This document shows, in pieces, positions 55,789 through 64,000 of a stretch of DNA of 64,000 nt (within the stretch, counting starts at the first letter, position 1; every line of letters begins with the position of its first letter). The stretch spans positions 17,336,684 through 17,400,683 of the forward strand of contig CP092870.1 of assembly GCA_030710605.1 (NCBI GenBank). The letters run 5' to 3'. The position numbers and the translations under genes were made by a program. Source of the DNA: Cordylochernes scorpioides (taxonomy: Eukaryota > Arthropoda > Arachnida > Pseudoscorpiones > Chernetidae). The notes under the pieces were generated by a model. That model worked only from the letters and a program-made list of their open reading frames with translations. It had not been told where the DNA came from and ran no database searches.

Positions 55789-56085
55789 TGTCGTAAAAAA
55801 AGATGTGTTTTAGGTACGTTACCAATTCATTCATGCAGTCGTGGATTGAAGTGAAATGATAACTTTTTTATATCCAAAATTGTATTTATTTTAATGATTA
55901 TATTTTAAGAACAAAAAGTTTGCATACATACAATTTAATAAAAAAAATCTAAGTATATACAAAAAACATCTTGGGTTGTACTCCTTTTGTTAAGGTTTTT
56001 AAAAAATTAACTCTGTGTTAATTCTATGATTATTTAAATTATAATTATATTAATGAATAATAAAAATCATATTTTTATTATGTCA
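55789..56085 (-). repeat. 5' LTR of the RT-less Gypsy element
   Basis: 297 bases; partner of 51456-51750. Followed on its outer side by (TA)n at 56086-56098. Confidence 0.9.
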
Positions 56086-56099
56086 TATATATATATATG

Positions 56100-56538
56100 G
56101 TAATTTAAACCAACAATCCCATATTATATATAACTTATAACAAGATTTTAATGTTGTATAGTAGAAACACATCTGTAAATGGTTATATCCATGATTGACA
56201 TGTGTCATTACATCATCATATGTAATGTAATTTGTACAAACTGAAGATAATAAATAAAACTCTGTAATAGATTAAGAGTTGAGCTAAGCAAGAGATAGAA
56301 GTCATAACGTCTAAAATCGAGATAGATTTAGAATTCCCACAACAAGGTCTTAAAATGGAAACTGCAACGGCGCCAGTAGAATGACCAGACGACCCCCTTT
56401 CACATCTGGTGGCATACAAAACCCCCTTTCTCAGAAACGGTACATAAAGCCCCCGTCCTAGCTAAAAATACAGTTAGTTCAGCATCTGTGCGAGCCCACG
56501 TAGGTTGTACCTCCGGTCCATCTCATCCATCATGTAGA
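56100..56538 (-). other. Region 3' of the Naiad-like coding sequence
   Basis: Noncoding, with a GC-richer part (56330-56540) containing CCGTTTCTGAGAAAGGGGGT and ATGCCACCAGATGTGAAAGG text. Probably 3' UTR of the PLE on the minus strand; no clear end was found. Confidence 0.35.
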
Positions 56539-56831
56539 TCAGTAAGAAACTTCTTTCTCTTTTATAATTGATATACTGTTGAAGTATTTTACTTGTTTAA
56601 TACTAAATTTGTTTTTAATAAATTCCATGTTTAAATTTTTAATATCTTCTATGAAATTTTCTAATATATTATTTATTCTATAAAATCTTAGAAACTGACC
56701 AAAATATATACCTTTGCAGCAGTTTAATGATATATTAGAATTTATATTGCAGTATTTTATAATATTGAAATTATAATTACTTTTTTTATTATAAATTTTA
56801 ATACCATTATTTGTAAGGTTTATATTTAGGT

Positions 56832-58058
56832 CTAAAAAGTTAACTTTTTGTTTCTATTAATTTTTTCATTGTTCTTAAGTTTCAAGTATTTAGGATATAT
56901 TTCAGGTATTATGTTTTTAAACTGTGGATTATTAAATATTATGATGTCATCTACATAACGGAACATTTGCCAATTAACATTATTTTGTAGAAAGTATTCT
57001 CTTTCGTACCAGAATAGTATTAGGTTGGCTAATAAAGGACTTGAAGAAGTTCCCATGGGAACGCCTTCTGATTGAATATATATTTTATTTTTAAATTCTA
57101 TATCATTAAAATTTAAAAATGTTTCCAGTAGAGTTTTTGCTGTTTTAAGTTCTAATTTAATTGTTTTATATCTGTTATGAATAATTTTAATGTGGAAAGT
57201 TTTGTCATTAATGAATTCGTTAAATAAATTGGTTATTTTATTATTTAGATCTCTTAAATTTATTTTAGAATATAGGTCCTCAAAATCAAATGTGTGTACT
57301 GAATCAATGCTTGTCCAATTGTTCATTAAATAGTTAATGATTTTTTTATTTGAGTCGATAAATTTATAATTATATTTATTAGTTAATTTATTTATAATAA
57401 ATTGTAGTGTTGAAGCTAATTGTATATCAATGTTTTTTATAACTGAATTTATACCAGATGTGATTGTTCTGAAAGAAATTGGTTTTTTGTGTAGTTTAGG
57501 AATTATATAGAATTTTGGTATGTTTGGATTTTTGTTGTAGTTATAAATCTTTAGTGAATTTTCCACGTTTTTGGTGTCTTTTTTTATTTTTGTGGCTGTA
57601 GTTCTAGCAAAAGTGTATTTATTATTATTATCAATTTCCTTTTTTAGAATATCGTGGTATAGATTTTTACAAATTATAGATAAATTATTGGGACATTTAT
57701 CTATAGGAGTGATAATAAAGTCCTTCTGTAATTTAATTATATTTTCTTTAAAAGAAGGAATATCTGAATTAGGTTTTGTGTATTTAAGTGTATTATTATA
57801 ATAATTTATAATTTCCTTTTTAATATTATGTTTCCATTCCAGAAAAGTAAATTCTGGAATACTGTATTTTATACTAGTTTTATTTATGAAAATGTCTATA
57901 TCTTTTAATATAGATTTAATTGTATTATTATAATTGTGTTTAATTTGAGGTATATATTTATACCCTTTATTTAAAATATCTTGATATTCTGGATTTAAAA
58001 AAGAAAAATTGCTAGTTAATATATGACCTGAGAGCTTATATCTATATAGTTGTTGCAA
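56832..58058 (-). pseudogene. Naiad-like reverse transcriptase
   Basis: A 408-residue open stretch. Conserved PLE RT features in order: SGHILTSNFSFLNPEYQDIL after the CxC; FIITPIDKCPNNLSIICKNL (the DKG motif of other PLEs is DKC here); PKFYIIPKLHKKPISFRTIT; HTFDFEDLYSKIN (first catalytic Asp); EGVPMGTSSSPLLANL; and MFRYVDDIIIF (catalytic YVDD, about residues 368-371). A one-base deletion near 56835 ends the frame; the inverted copy shows the normal continuation. No UGA lies inside this stretch. Confidence 0.87.
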
Positions 58059-58437
58059 TTACATTTAATTTTTTTAAAATTTGCCAAATTATTAATAAAT
58101 TGGTTATAATTGCAAACTAATCTACCTATATTTTTGTTGTATCTCCAGATTGTTTTAAAATTTGAATTTTTATAGGGAAAAGATTATTGATGTTTTGGTT
58201 ATTAAAAATATCATTAAATTTAATATGATTAAATAAATTGTTATTAAATTTAATGATAATATTAATGTTATTAGTAGATTGTTTAATTTTTCTGTATTTA
58301 AAGATGTCGTGTGTGATATCTATTAATCTGTTAGTCAGATTATGAATTTTAATATATTCTATAAGTTTGATAAATTTATTATTATTTAGTTTAAATAATG
58401 TTTTAATAAATTTATCGACGAAGTTGTTAGTATACAT
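58047..58437 (-). pseudogene. Naiad linker with CxC motif
   Basis: A basic, Asn-rich linker (58126-58437: FVDKFIKTLFKLNNNKFIKL, NRLIDITHDIFKYRK). After a shift near 58155 the text becomes KTIWRYNKNIGRLVCNYNQF and then IKCNC. KCNC at 58055-58066 is the CxC signature between endonuclease and RT. A further shift leads into the RT frame. Confidence 0.7.
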
Positions 58438-58475
58438 TTGTTTTGGGTCCAGTAATTCTTCAAATTCAATGTAAC

Positions 58476-58790
58476 CTAATTTATTGGTAGTTTTACCTCT
58501 AGTTTTATTAGGTTTAGTTTTAAATTCATTTTTTTGTAATTGCAGCTGATTTCATAAGTTGAAATTTCTTCTGTTTGTGGTTTGTATGTGTAGTTTAATT
58601 CGTCATTAAGTCCATAAGGGAATAATGTGTTGTGTTTATAAATGTAGTTGTTTTCTAATAATAGTCGTTGTTTTTTGTTTTGACATATGTCTAGTATTTC
58701 TATCTTAAAGTTGTTAAAAGTATGTAATTGATTGTGTTCTTTCATATAAGGCGTTCCCATGGGAACTTCTTCAAGTCCTTTATTAGCCAA
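58476..58790 (-). pseudogene. GIY-YIG endonuclease, C-terminal half
   Basis: A 104-residue frame whose first ~12 residues come from the inverted neighbour. The element part reads NNFKIEILDICQNKKQRLLL, then ENNYIYKHNTLFPYGLNDEL. E..YI...T..PYGLN is the conserved end of the Naiad-type GIY-YIG nuclease, which nicks target DNA. The GIY and YIG motifs themselves are lost by truncation. After PYGLNDELNYTYKPQ the frame shifts in an A-run near 58530. Confidence 0.72.
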
Positions 58791-59268
58791 CCTAAAACTA
58801 TTCTGGTACGAAAGAGAATACTTTCTACAAAATAATGTTAATTGGCAAATGTTCCGTTATGTAGATGACATCATAATATTTAATAATCCACAGTGTAAAA
58901 ACATAATACCTGAAATATATCCTAAATACTTGAAACTTAAGAACAATGAAAAAATTAATAGAAACAAAATAGTTAACTTTTTAGACCTAAATATAAACCT
59001 TACAAATAATGCTATTAAAATTTATAATAAAAAAAGTAATTATAATTTCAATATTATAAAATACTGCAATATAAATTATAATATATCATTAAACTGCTGC
59101 AAAGGTATATATTTTGGTCAGTTTCTAAGATTTTATAGAATAAATAATATATATGAATATTTCATAGAAGATATTAAAAATTTAAACATGGAATTTATTA
59201 AAAACAAATTTAGTATTAAACAAGTAAAATACTTCAACAGTATATCAATTATAAAATACTTTTAAAAA
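58751..59268 (+). mobile_element. Inverted partial copy of the Naiad-like element
   Basis: Plus-strand copy starting inside the RT at GGCGTTCCCATGGGAACTTC. The frame 58759-59265 reads MGTSSSPLLANL, MFRYVDDIIIF, then NFLDLNINLTNNAIKIYNKK and SLNCCKGIYFGQFLRFYRIN, ending SISIIKYF. It matches 56560-57063 (minus) almost base for base until TTATAAAA, where the two diverge. This head-to-head tandem arrangement is typical of PLE insertions. Confidence 0.85.
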
Positions 59269-59340
59269 AATAAATGGAAGTATCCATTTATTAAATCAAC
59301 TTTTCATAATTTCTCTCAATAATAACTAATACAAACTTAT

Positions 59341-59620
59341 AATTATAAAACTATTTTAGAGGCGTAATATTCTTTTTAAAATAAAGCAATTTCTACTGTC
59401 CTTACTGCGATGGAAAAATTAAAGGGAGGGCCTGGCTCATCAGTGGTGAACCCTCCCTCGCTGGCGAAACCGCTGGGAGGGTTCACCACTGATGAGCCAG
59501 GCCCTCCCTTTAATTTTTCCATCGCAGTAAGGACAGTAGAAATTGCTTTATTTTAAAAAGAATATTACGCCTCTAAAATAGTTTTATAATTTGATAACAG
59601 ATGGCGCTCTAGTACATCGT
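59341..59620. repeat. Family P large near-perfect palindrome
   Basis: Two arms of ~125 bases around a 12-17 base centre (TCGCTGGCGAAACCGCT near 59461-59477). The left arm holds CTGTCCTTACTGCGATGGAA, GGGAGGGCCTGGCTCATCAG and GTGAACCCTCCC; the right arm is its complement out to GCCTCTAAAATAGTTTTATA. It would form a long stem-loop. Relatives are at 31.8 and 5.65 kb. Confidence 0.9.
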
Positions 59621-59639
59621 AACAAACTTATAATCTTTA

Positions 59640-61080
59640 ACAGTTAATTAAACTTAAAATATATAACTGATTTTTAAAAATTTTCACAAGATTTTTAAAG
59701 TAATATTGTATAGAATTCATTTTATTTAATCTCCAATTTCTGGGGAGGAAAATGGAAATTAAATATTAATGAATTTTCAAAATTAATAGCTTTATTAAAC
59801 ATCTAATAATTTACCTTTTTAAAGGAAAATTAAAAGATAAATAATAATTGAATCAGTTATATTAATATAAATAACTGTAAAGATTATAAAGATTGGCTTT
59901 CTTTCCTTAACTATTTTATTTCTTCTTCAGTTGACTTATTATTCTGAAATTTCTTAGAAAACAATCTATTTCTGAAGGGAGGAACACGAGTCCCCCCCGC
60001 AACAGATGTTATCCAGAAATAGCTGCTTACAGAGGAACGCTTCACAGACTAGGTAGGTAACATTTAGAATTTCTTAACACTTATGTTTGTTGGATCTTTA
60101 TATATAAATGTTTCACTAAAACAACTTAATATTAACACATATAATCCGGTCTAAGAGAGATATATGATATAATGGAGCAGGGGTGAAATATCAGCTGGAT
60201 TTCTATTTGATAATCCCCGGTCCAGCATATCTCTCTTTCCATTAATTAATTCATTTTAAATTTTTTTTTGTATATGTCTGGTCTACCATTAGGGTTTCAA
60301 AACATAATAACCAAATTTATAACAAAAGTTAATTCATATTATAGATATTTCACTAAATACAACTAGATATATTCATTATATAAAATAAAAATAAAAAAAT
60401 TAAAATCTTAAAAAAAAAAAAGATAAAATATAAAATTATAAAAATAATATATATATATATACTAACAATCTTATCTACCTTCTTTACAAAAATTTTATTT
60501 TTTCTTATTATTAGTTTGATTATAAGTGTATGGTTCTGTCTTTCTCTCTTTTCTCCAACTACTAAAATTTATAATATTAAATATATTCTCACTTCTATTA
60601 TTCTATATACAAAATAGAGTATGTTTAAATGACGTGTAAAAGCCGATGCAAAAGACGTTACGTTGTTAAATTTTATTGTTATTAATTATAAAAATATAAT
60701 TAATTGGATGATGTGTAAGAAGTAAAGGATTTTTTTCTCTCTCTCTCTACTAAATAATAACAATTTACAAATTTTATAATTTGAATTTAAATAATCAAAA
60801 TAATAGAGATAATTTTAATACAAAACTAAACTATAAAACTAAACAACTATTTATTTATATAATGAGAACGTAAGGATTATTCAAAAATATTTTGTGGTTT
60901 TTGAAGCTTAAAGTTCATGAATTGTAAACACCTTCTCATTATATTTTTTTCCACGGCCATATTTAAAAAAAAATTAAATCAAACAGAGATTTTATTTTAA
61001 AATATCTTGTTATACCCTTCAACTATACCCCCATGTTACTTAAAAACTACTTAACCATTTATATCTTCTCATCAGAACTA
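59640..61080. other. No gene seen
   Basis: Extremely AT-rich, with poly-A and TA tracts. No supported frame or repeat family. Confidence 0.55.
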
Positions 61081-61095
61081 TTCCAGATATCAGCA

Positions 61096-61280
61096 GAGAT
61101 TGAAGTTCTTCAAATTAAAGATACTTCGGCTAGTAAATCTTTTTTATTGTCTCGACATTTCGACAAAAATATTTTGTCCTCGTCAGAAGCGATCAAAAAT
61201 TAAAACATTTTTGTCGAAACGCCGAGACAATAAAAAAGATTTACTGGCCGAAGTATCTTTAATTTGAAGATCTACGAATG
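61096..61280. repeat. Family HH-C head-to-head inverted dimer
   Basis: The left arm on the minus strand has a complete core at 61150-61192: CTGACGA, GACAAAA-TAT-TTTTGTC, GAAATGTC, GAGACA. The right arm (about 61205-61280, plus) starts at TTTTTGTCGAAACGCCGAGA, lacking the CTGACGA half. Both run outward through AAAAAAGATTTACT(A/G)GCCG to AAGTATCTTTAATTTGAAG. Confidence 0.8.
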
Positions 61281-61715
61281 CCGGCCAGGCAGCCTCTATA
61301 TTTACGATAGAGATTGATGTCTCTCCATTGGTGACCCACAGACTGTTGATGTATTTAGGTTTAGGTGAAAACTTTGATCGAGACGGAGGTAAGCCTGAAA
61401 AAGAACGGTGGATCGATTTACCTCTATTGGTTCAATGTGGTGCTGGTCAAATATTCGCCGCGGAGATTTTTAGAAATGTGATATCTATTTAAATAGAGTT
61501 AACATCAAATCGACAAATCCCACTGTTTGGTCCTGGATTCTATAACATTTCGTAGGAATATTTGGACTCTGTAGTGTTGTGAGAGCGAGCTATAGTCCCC
61601 AAGTAACGGTCATTGCTGGTGGTAGGCTATGTTTGGCCGGCTGGCTTCAACATTTTCTTTTGGAATATATTAAGCCAGCTATAGATATAAGGAATATAAT
61701 ATAGATATAAGGACA
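61281..61715. other. No gene seen
   Basis: Mixed-composition DNA with no recognisable motif. Confidence 0.4.
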
Positions 61716-61719
61716 CATA

Positions 61720-61815
61720 CATTAATATGTTATAATACCTTGAAAGAGCTTGGCGTTCAGCCAACTGAAATATTAGTAAATAAATTATATTTTGATCCAA
61801 TATATGCTTTTTAAT
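61720..61815 (+). repeat. Family HH-B repeat, single copy
   Basis: Hammerhead-like segment 61735-61778 with CTTGGC-GTTCA-GCCAACT and GAAATATTAGT, then TTTTGATCCAATATATGC and T/A-rich sequence. Confidence 0.7.
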
Positions 61816-61844
61816 TAAAGGAATATATAAGGGTTTGAGTGAAC

Positions 61845-62130
61845 CTTGTATGTTATTAACTCTATTTGTTCTTCTGTAATTAAAACTTCCTTTCCCGTGA
61901 ATCTTTTATGAAAATATCTGTAGAAATCTGTGATTAATTGTTTGGGAAATTCACTTATAGATTCATCTGAACGTTCTTTAGTCTACCTTTTATTTTATTA
62001 TGGTAACCTGATTTATACGTGATAACTGCTATTCCACCTTTGTCGTCCTTGAAAATTGCTAAATATCTATCGTTTTTTGAATTAATGAAGATTTTTGGAG
62101 TTAAACTTTGTTGAGATTTATATTTATTGT
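61845..62130 (-). pseudogene. Possible PLE reverse-transcriptase fragment (DKG motif)
   Basis: On the minus strand, from about 62130, one frame reads PKIFINSKNDRYLAIFKDDK and then GGIAVITYKSGYHNKIKGR. It resembles the (A)DKGxxxVI....Y motif of canonical Penelope-type RT. After a frameshift the text continues SEFPKQLITDFYRYFHKRFT. Only the DKG block supports the assignment, so it is tentative. Confidence 0.4.
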
Positions 62131-62393
62131 TTCTAACTTTCTAATTTGGTAGCACTAAAATTTCGAATTTCTGTTTTCAGAGGTATGGTTGAAATATTCT
62201 AAAACATATTAGACGGTACTGATGTTTTATAGACCTTAGTCTTTACAAGGATCCTATTGATACATCTGCAATGAAAATCTGAGATTAGCAATACATGCTT
62301 TCAAATTTACCAGCTGAAAGCTAATAGTTATTTGAATCCTGGCTACAACTTAGCTAATCGTTAATTTTATAGACAATCGTAATGATAAGAAAA

Positions 62394-62561
62394 TGTCCCC
62401 GAGGATAAGTTTCTTGCTTTATTTATATATTATCTCTCAAGTTTTCGGCTATTATTGTTTTAATGTCCATCCATACAGAGTTCAAAACAACAACTACTCA
62501 CCCGTGAAGGCACGGTCACGCTCCGCCGCGTCACGTGGGAAAACATACAGTTCCCAGCACA
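62394..62561 (-). repeat. 3' LTR of the terminal Gypsy element
   Basis: Begins (minus strand) TGTGCTGGGAACTGTATGTT directly after a polypurine tract (AAAAAGGGGG, 62562-62575) and probably ends CCTCGGGGACA at 62394. Contains TATAAATAAAGC (AATAAA signal). The other LTR lies outside the window. Confidence 0.7.
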
Positions 62562-62621
62562 TCCCCCTTTTTAAGATTTTAAATAAATATATACATTACA
62601 AACTTTAAATGCATAATATAA

Positions 62622-64000
62622 TTAATAATGAAGGCGATCCACAGGTTTAACAATTCGTCCACTCCGGGTTCTTATCTGGCGGTCTTCTGAGTCGTTAGAG
62701 GGATAATCCACAACTGGGGTCTTTTCATTTTCAACCAGGTCCTCCCCCGAAAAGGTCGGCGTCGATGAGTCGGCTGGATATTGCACTGTAACCCCTTTTC
62801 GTAGATGGAACCTGTTTCGACGTAAAGTCCCAACTGGAGTATCAACCATATATGACCTTGGTGTCGATGCTTTCTGCTTTACAATCCCCCAGGTTCGCAT
62901 ATCTGTAATCCAAACCGTGTCACCTTCGGATAGCTCCTCCATGTCCGTAGCTCCGCAGCGTCGATCATATCTGGATTTCATATCCTTTCTCCTTCTCCCA
63001 TCCTTTCTTTTCAGGGTCTGAGAGTCCACCAACCTTGGATTAAGATTCTCTGGTGCAATTGGCAAGGTCGTTCGGAGTTTACGTTCCATGAGAAGCTCAG
63101 CAGGGCTGTAACCGTTCTCCAAAGGGGTCGATCGATACTCCAGGAGTCCAAGCGATGGGTCTTGATTTTTCTTGAGGATCAACTTAGCAATTTTCACACC
63201 TGCTTCTGCCATCCCATTGCTCTGCGGGAATCGAGGACTTGAAGTGACATGTGTGAATCCGTACTGCCTTGCGAAATTTGCAAATTCACGAGCAGCTCCA
63301 AATTGCGTCCCATTATCGCTTACAACAGTTTCTGGTATTCCATTTCGGGCAAATATGGATTTGCAGCTACGCACCACCACACTGGCTGTGAGCCGATCCA
63401 GCTGAATCATTTCAGGAAAGCGAGAATAATAGTCAATGACGACTAGATACCACTTATTCTCGAACTTGAACAAATCCATTCCAATCTTTTGCCACGGTCG
63501 TGTAGGAAAGTTGGTTGGTATCAAAGGCTCATGTTTTGAGACGGCTTCCTGGATACAGACACTGCACTTTCTGACCGTTTCCGCGATCTCCTCCGAAATT
63601 CCAGGCCACCATACCGTCTCACGTGCGCGAAGTCTTGTTTTTGTAATCCCGAAGTGCCCAGCGTGCAACTTATCTAGGATCTCCAGTTTCATACTTGGAA
63701 TAACAAGACGACAGCTACGCATCAGTAGTCCATTTTGAACGCCGAGTTCATCCTTGACATGCCAATAAGAGAGCAGAGCCTGTGACATCTTCTTCTTATC
63801 TGGCCAGCCTTGCTCAAGGTAGTTGACTACTGCTTTCAGGGTCGTATCTTCTTGTTGAGCTTCAAAAATCTTCGTCAAGATATCGTCTTTGTCGAGCTCT
63901 TCCAATCTTGTTTTGAGCTTTTCCATCAAAGGTATTGGTACCCGTCGAGGAGTATGCACAGCATATGGTTTTGCTCCAGGTTTCAATTTGATTTCGTAAG
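62622..64000 (-). CDS. Gypsy pol: RT N-terminal stub fused to integrase
   Basis: Open frame continuing to the window edge; 454 residues from 63986. It begins with LKPGAKPYAVHTPRRVPIPL, the RT N-terminal motif. After LEELDKDDIL it jumps to TKIFEAQQEDTTLKAVVNYL, the linker before the integrase, so RT catalytic motifs and RNase H are absent (join near 63895-63905). The integrase is complete: HHCC finger HAGHFGITKTRLRAR...CSVC, catalytic residues in KIGMDLFKF, VVSDNGTQF and NGMAEAGV, and a C-terminal basic tail ending TRSGRIVKPVDRLHY. Confidence 0.9.
   Translation of the reverse strand, partial: YEIKLKPGAKPYAVHTPRRVPIPLMEKLKTRLEELDKDDILTKIFEAQQEDTTLKAVVNYLEQGWPDKKKMSQALLSYWHVKDELGVQNGLLMRSCRLVIPSMKLEILDKLHAGHFGITKTRLRARETVWWPGISEEIAETVRKCSVCIQEAVSKHEPLIPTNFPTRPWQKIGMDLFKFENKWYLVVIDYYSRFPEMIQLDRLTASVVVRSCKSIFARNGIPETVVSDNGTQFGAAREFANFARQYGFTHVTSSPRFPQSNGMAEAGVKIAKLILKKNQDPSLGLLEYRSTPLENGYSPAELLMERKLRTTLPIAPENLNPRLVDSQTLKRKDGRRRKDMKSRYDRRCGATDMEELSEGDTVWITDMRTWGIVKQKASTPRSYMVDTPVGTLRRNRFHLRKGVTVQYPADSSTPTFSGEDLVENEKTPVVDYPSNDSEDRQIRTRSGRIVKPVDRLHY

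Larger units (their letters stand above)
51456..56085 (-). mobile_element. Ty3/Gypsy-type element lacking RT and RNase H
   Basis: Minus-strand element. The LTRs are 51456-51750 (3') and 55789-56085 (5'), about 295 bases and nearly identical; the only clear differences are a few bases near ATCATTTTTATT and AAGGATTTT. Outer ends are TGTCG and TGTCA on the plus strand, flanked by TATAT on both sides. A polypurine tract GGAGGGAAGAAA (51751-51765) abuts the 3' LTR. Gag and protease-integrase occupy 52934-55667; 1.2 kb of noncoding sequence follows. RT, RNase H and the integrase zinc finger are absent. Confidence 0.9.
56539..58750 (-). mobile_element. Naiad-like Penelope retroelement, 5'-truncated
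   Basis: The minus-strand order is GIY-YIG-type endonuclease (C-terminal half), linker, a CxC motif, then RT. This N-terminal endonuclease order with CxC defines the Naiad/Chlamys branch of Penelope-like elements. The 5' end stops at 58750, exactly where an inverted partial copy begins. Several one-base shifts (near 58530, 58155, 58060 and 56835) break the frame. Confidence 0.82.
62394..64000 (-). mobile_element. Ty3/Gypsy element, 3' part, runs off the window
   Basis: Minus-strand element with 3' LTR, polypurine tract and an open pol frame reaching the window edge. RT and RNase H are largely deleted between two in-frame flanks (see the next entry). The GC content and intact frame suggest a fairly young element. 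Confidence 0.85.

Noticed and set aside
56480..56540. SECIS element in the Naiad 3' region
   Set aside because: ATGA, AA and GA occur in order, but spacing between ATGA and AA is too long and the stem does not pair well.
59461..59545. CTGATGAG and GCGAAAC in the family P palindrome as a hammerhead
   Set aside because: GAAAC comes before CTGATGA and the segment between is too short for a cleavage site plus a closed helix I. I could not fold a sound hammerhead.

Overview
The window is nuclear DNA of an invertebrate animal, AT-rich, and packed with transposable elements. I recognise no single-copy host gene. An arthropod, most likely a spider or other arachnid, is suggested by four things: an 18S rRNA fragment of arthropod type, Tc1 and DUF4817-type mariner transposases of the sort abundant in spiders, BEL/Pao and Ty3/Gypsy elements, and a Naiad-type Penelope-like element (PLE), a clade reported as abundant in spiders. 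The species assignment is inference.

Layout. 1-6 kb: repeats, then an intact-looking Tc1 element (3387-4805) in a (TA)n tract. 6.5-15.8 kb: a 9.4-kb block bounded by ~420-bp inverted arms and TA dinucleotides; inside are a decayed Ty3/Gypsy element, a decayed APE-type LINE and a decayed DUF4817 mariner. 16-36 kb: mostly gene-poor DNA with short repeat families, MITEs, a mariner (26793-28098), an 18S rRNA fragment, tRNA-derived SINEs and a small Helitron (32399-32754). 38.7-44.8 kb: a pogo-like MITE, a GC-richer unexplained segment, a BEL/Pao element with internal deletions, and another SINE. 46.8-56.1 kb: LTR elements in or beside (TA)n tracts: an old LTR, a Copia gag scrap, a young coding-free LTR element (48141-50705, LTRs identical by eye), a broken mariner, and a Gypsy element (51456-56085) with gag, protease and integrase but no reverse transcriptase. 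56.5-59.3 kb: a Naiad-like PLE with a second, partial, inverted copy. 62.4-64 kb: the 3' part of another Gypsy element, also lacking most of RT and RNase H.

Most interesting signals. (1) At least four short repeat families carry hammerhead-ribozyme-like cores (CTGANGA, helix II, GAAA). They mostly occur as head-to-head inverted dimers, and three share a terminal ATATGCC followed by (TA)n. This looks like a PLE- or retrozyme-like set of ribozyme-bearing non-autonomous elements. (2) Three unrelated LTR elements keep reading frame across deletions that remove RT/RNase H or RNase H/integrase. (3) Two LTR elements share a candidate tRNA(Ser)-like priming arrangement. Much of the rest is AT-rich DNA in which I see no gene.
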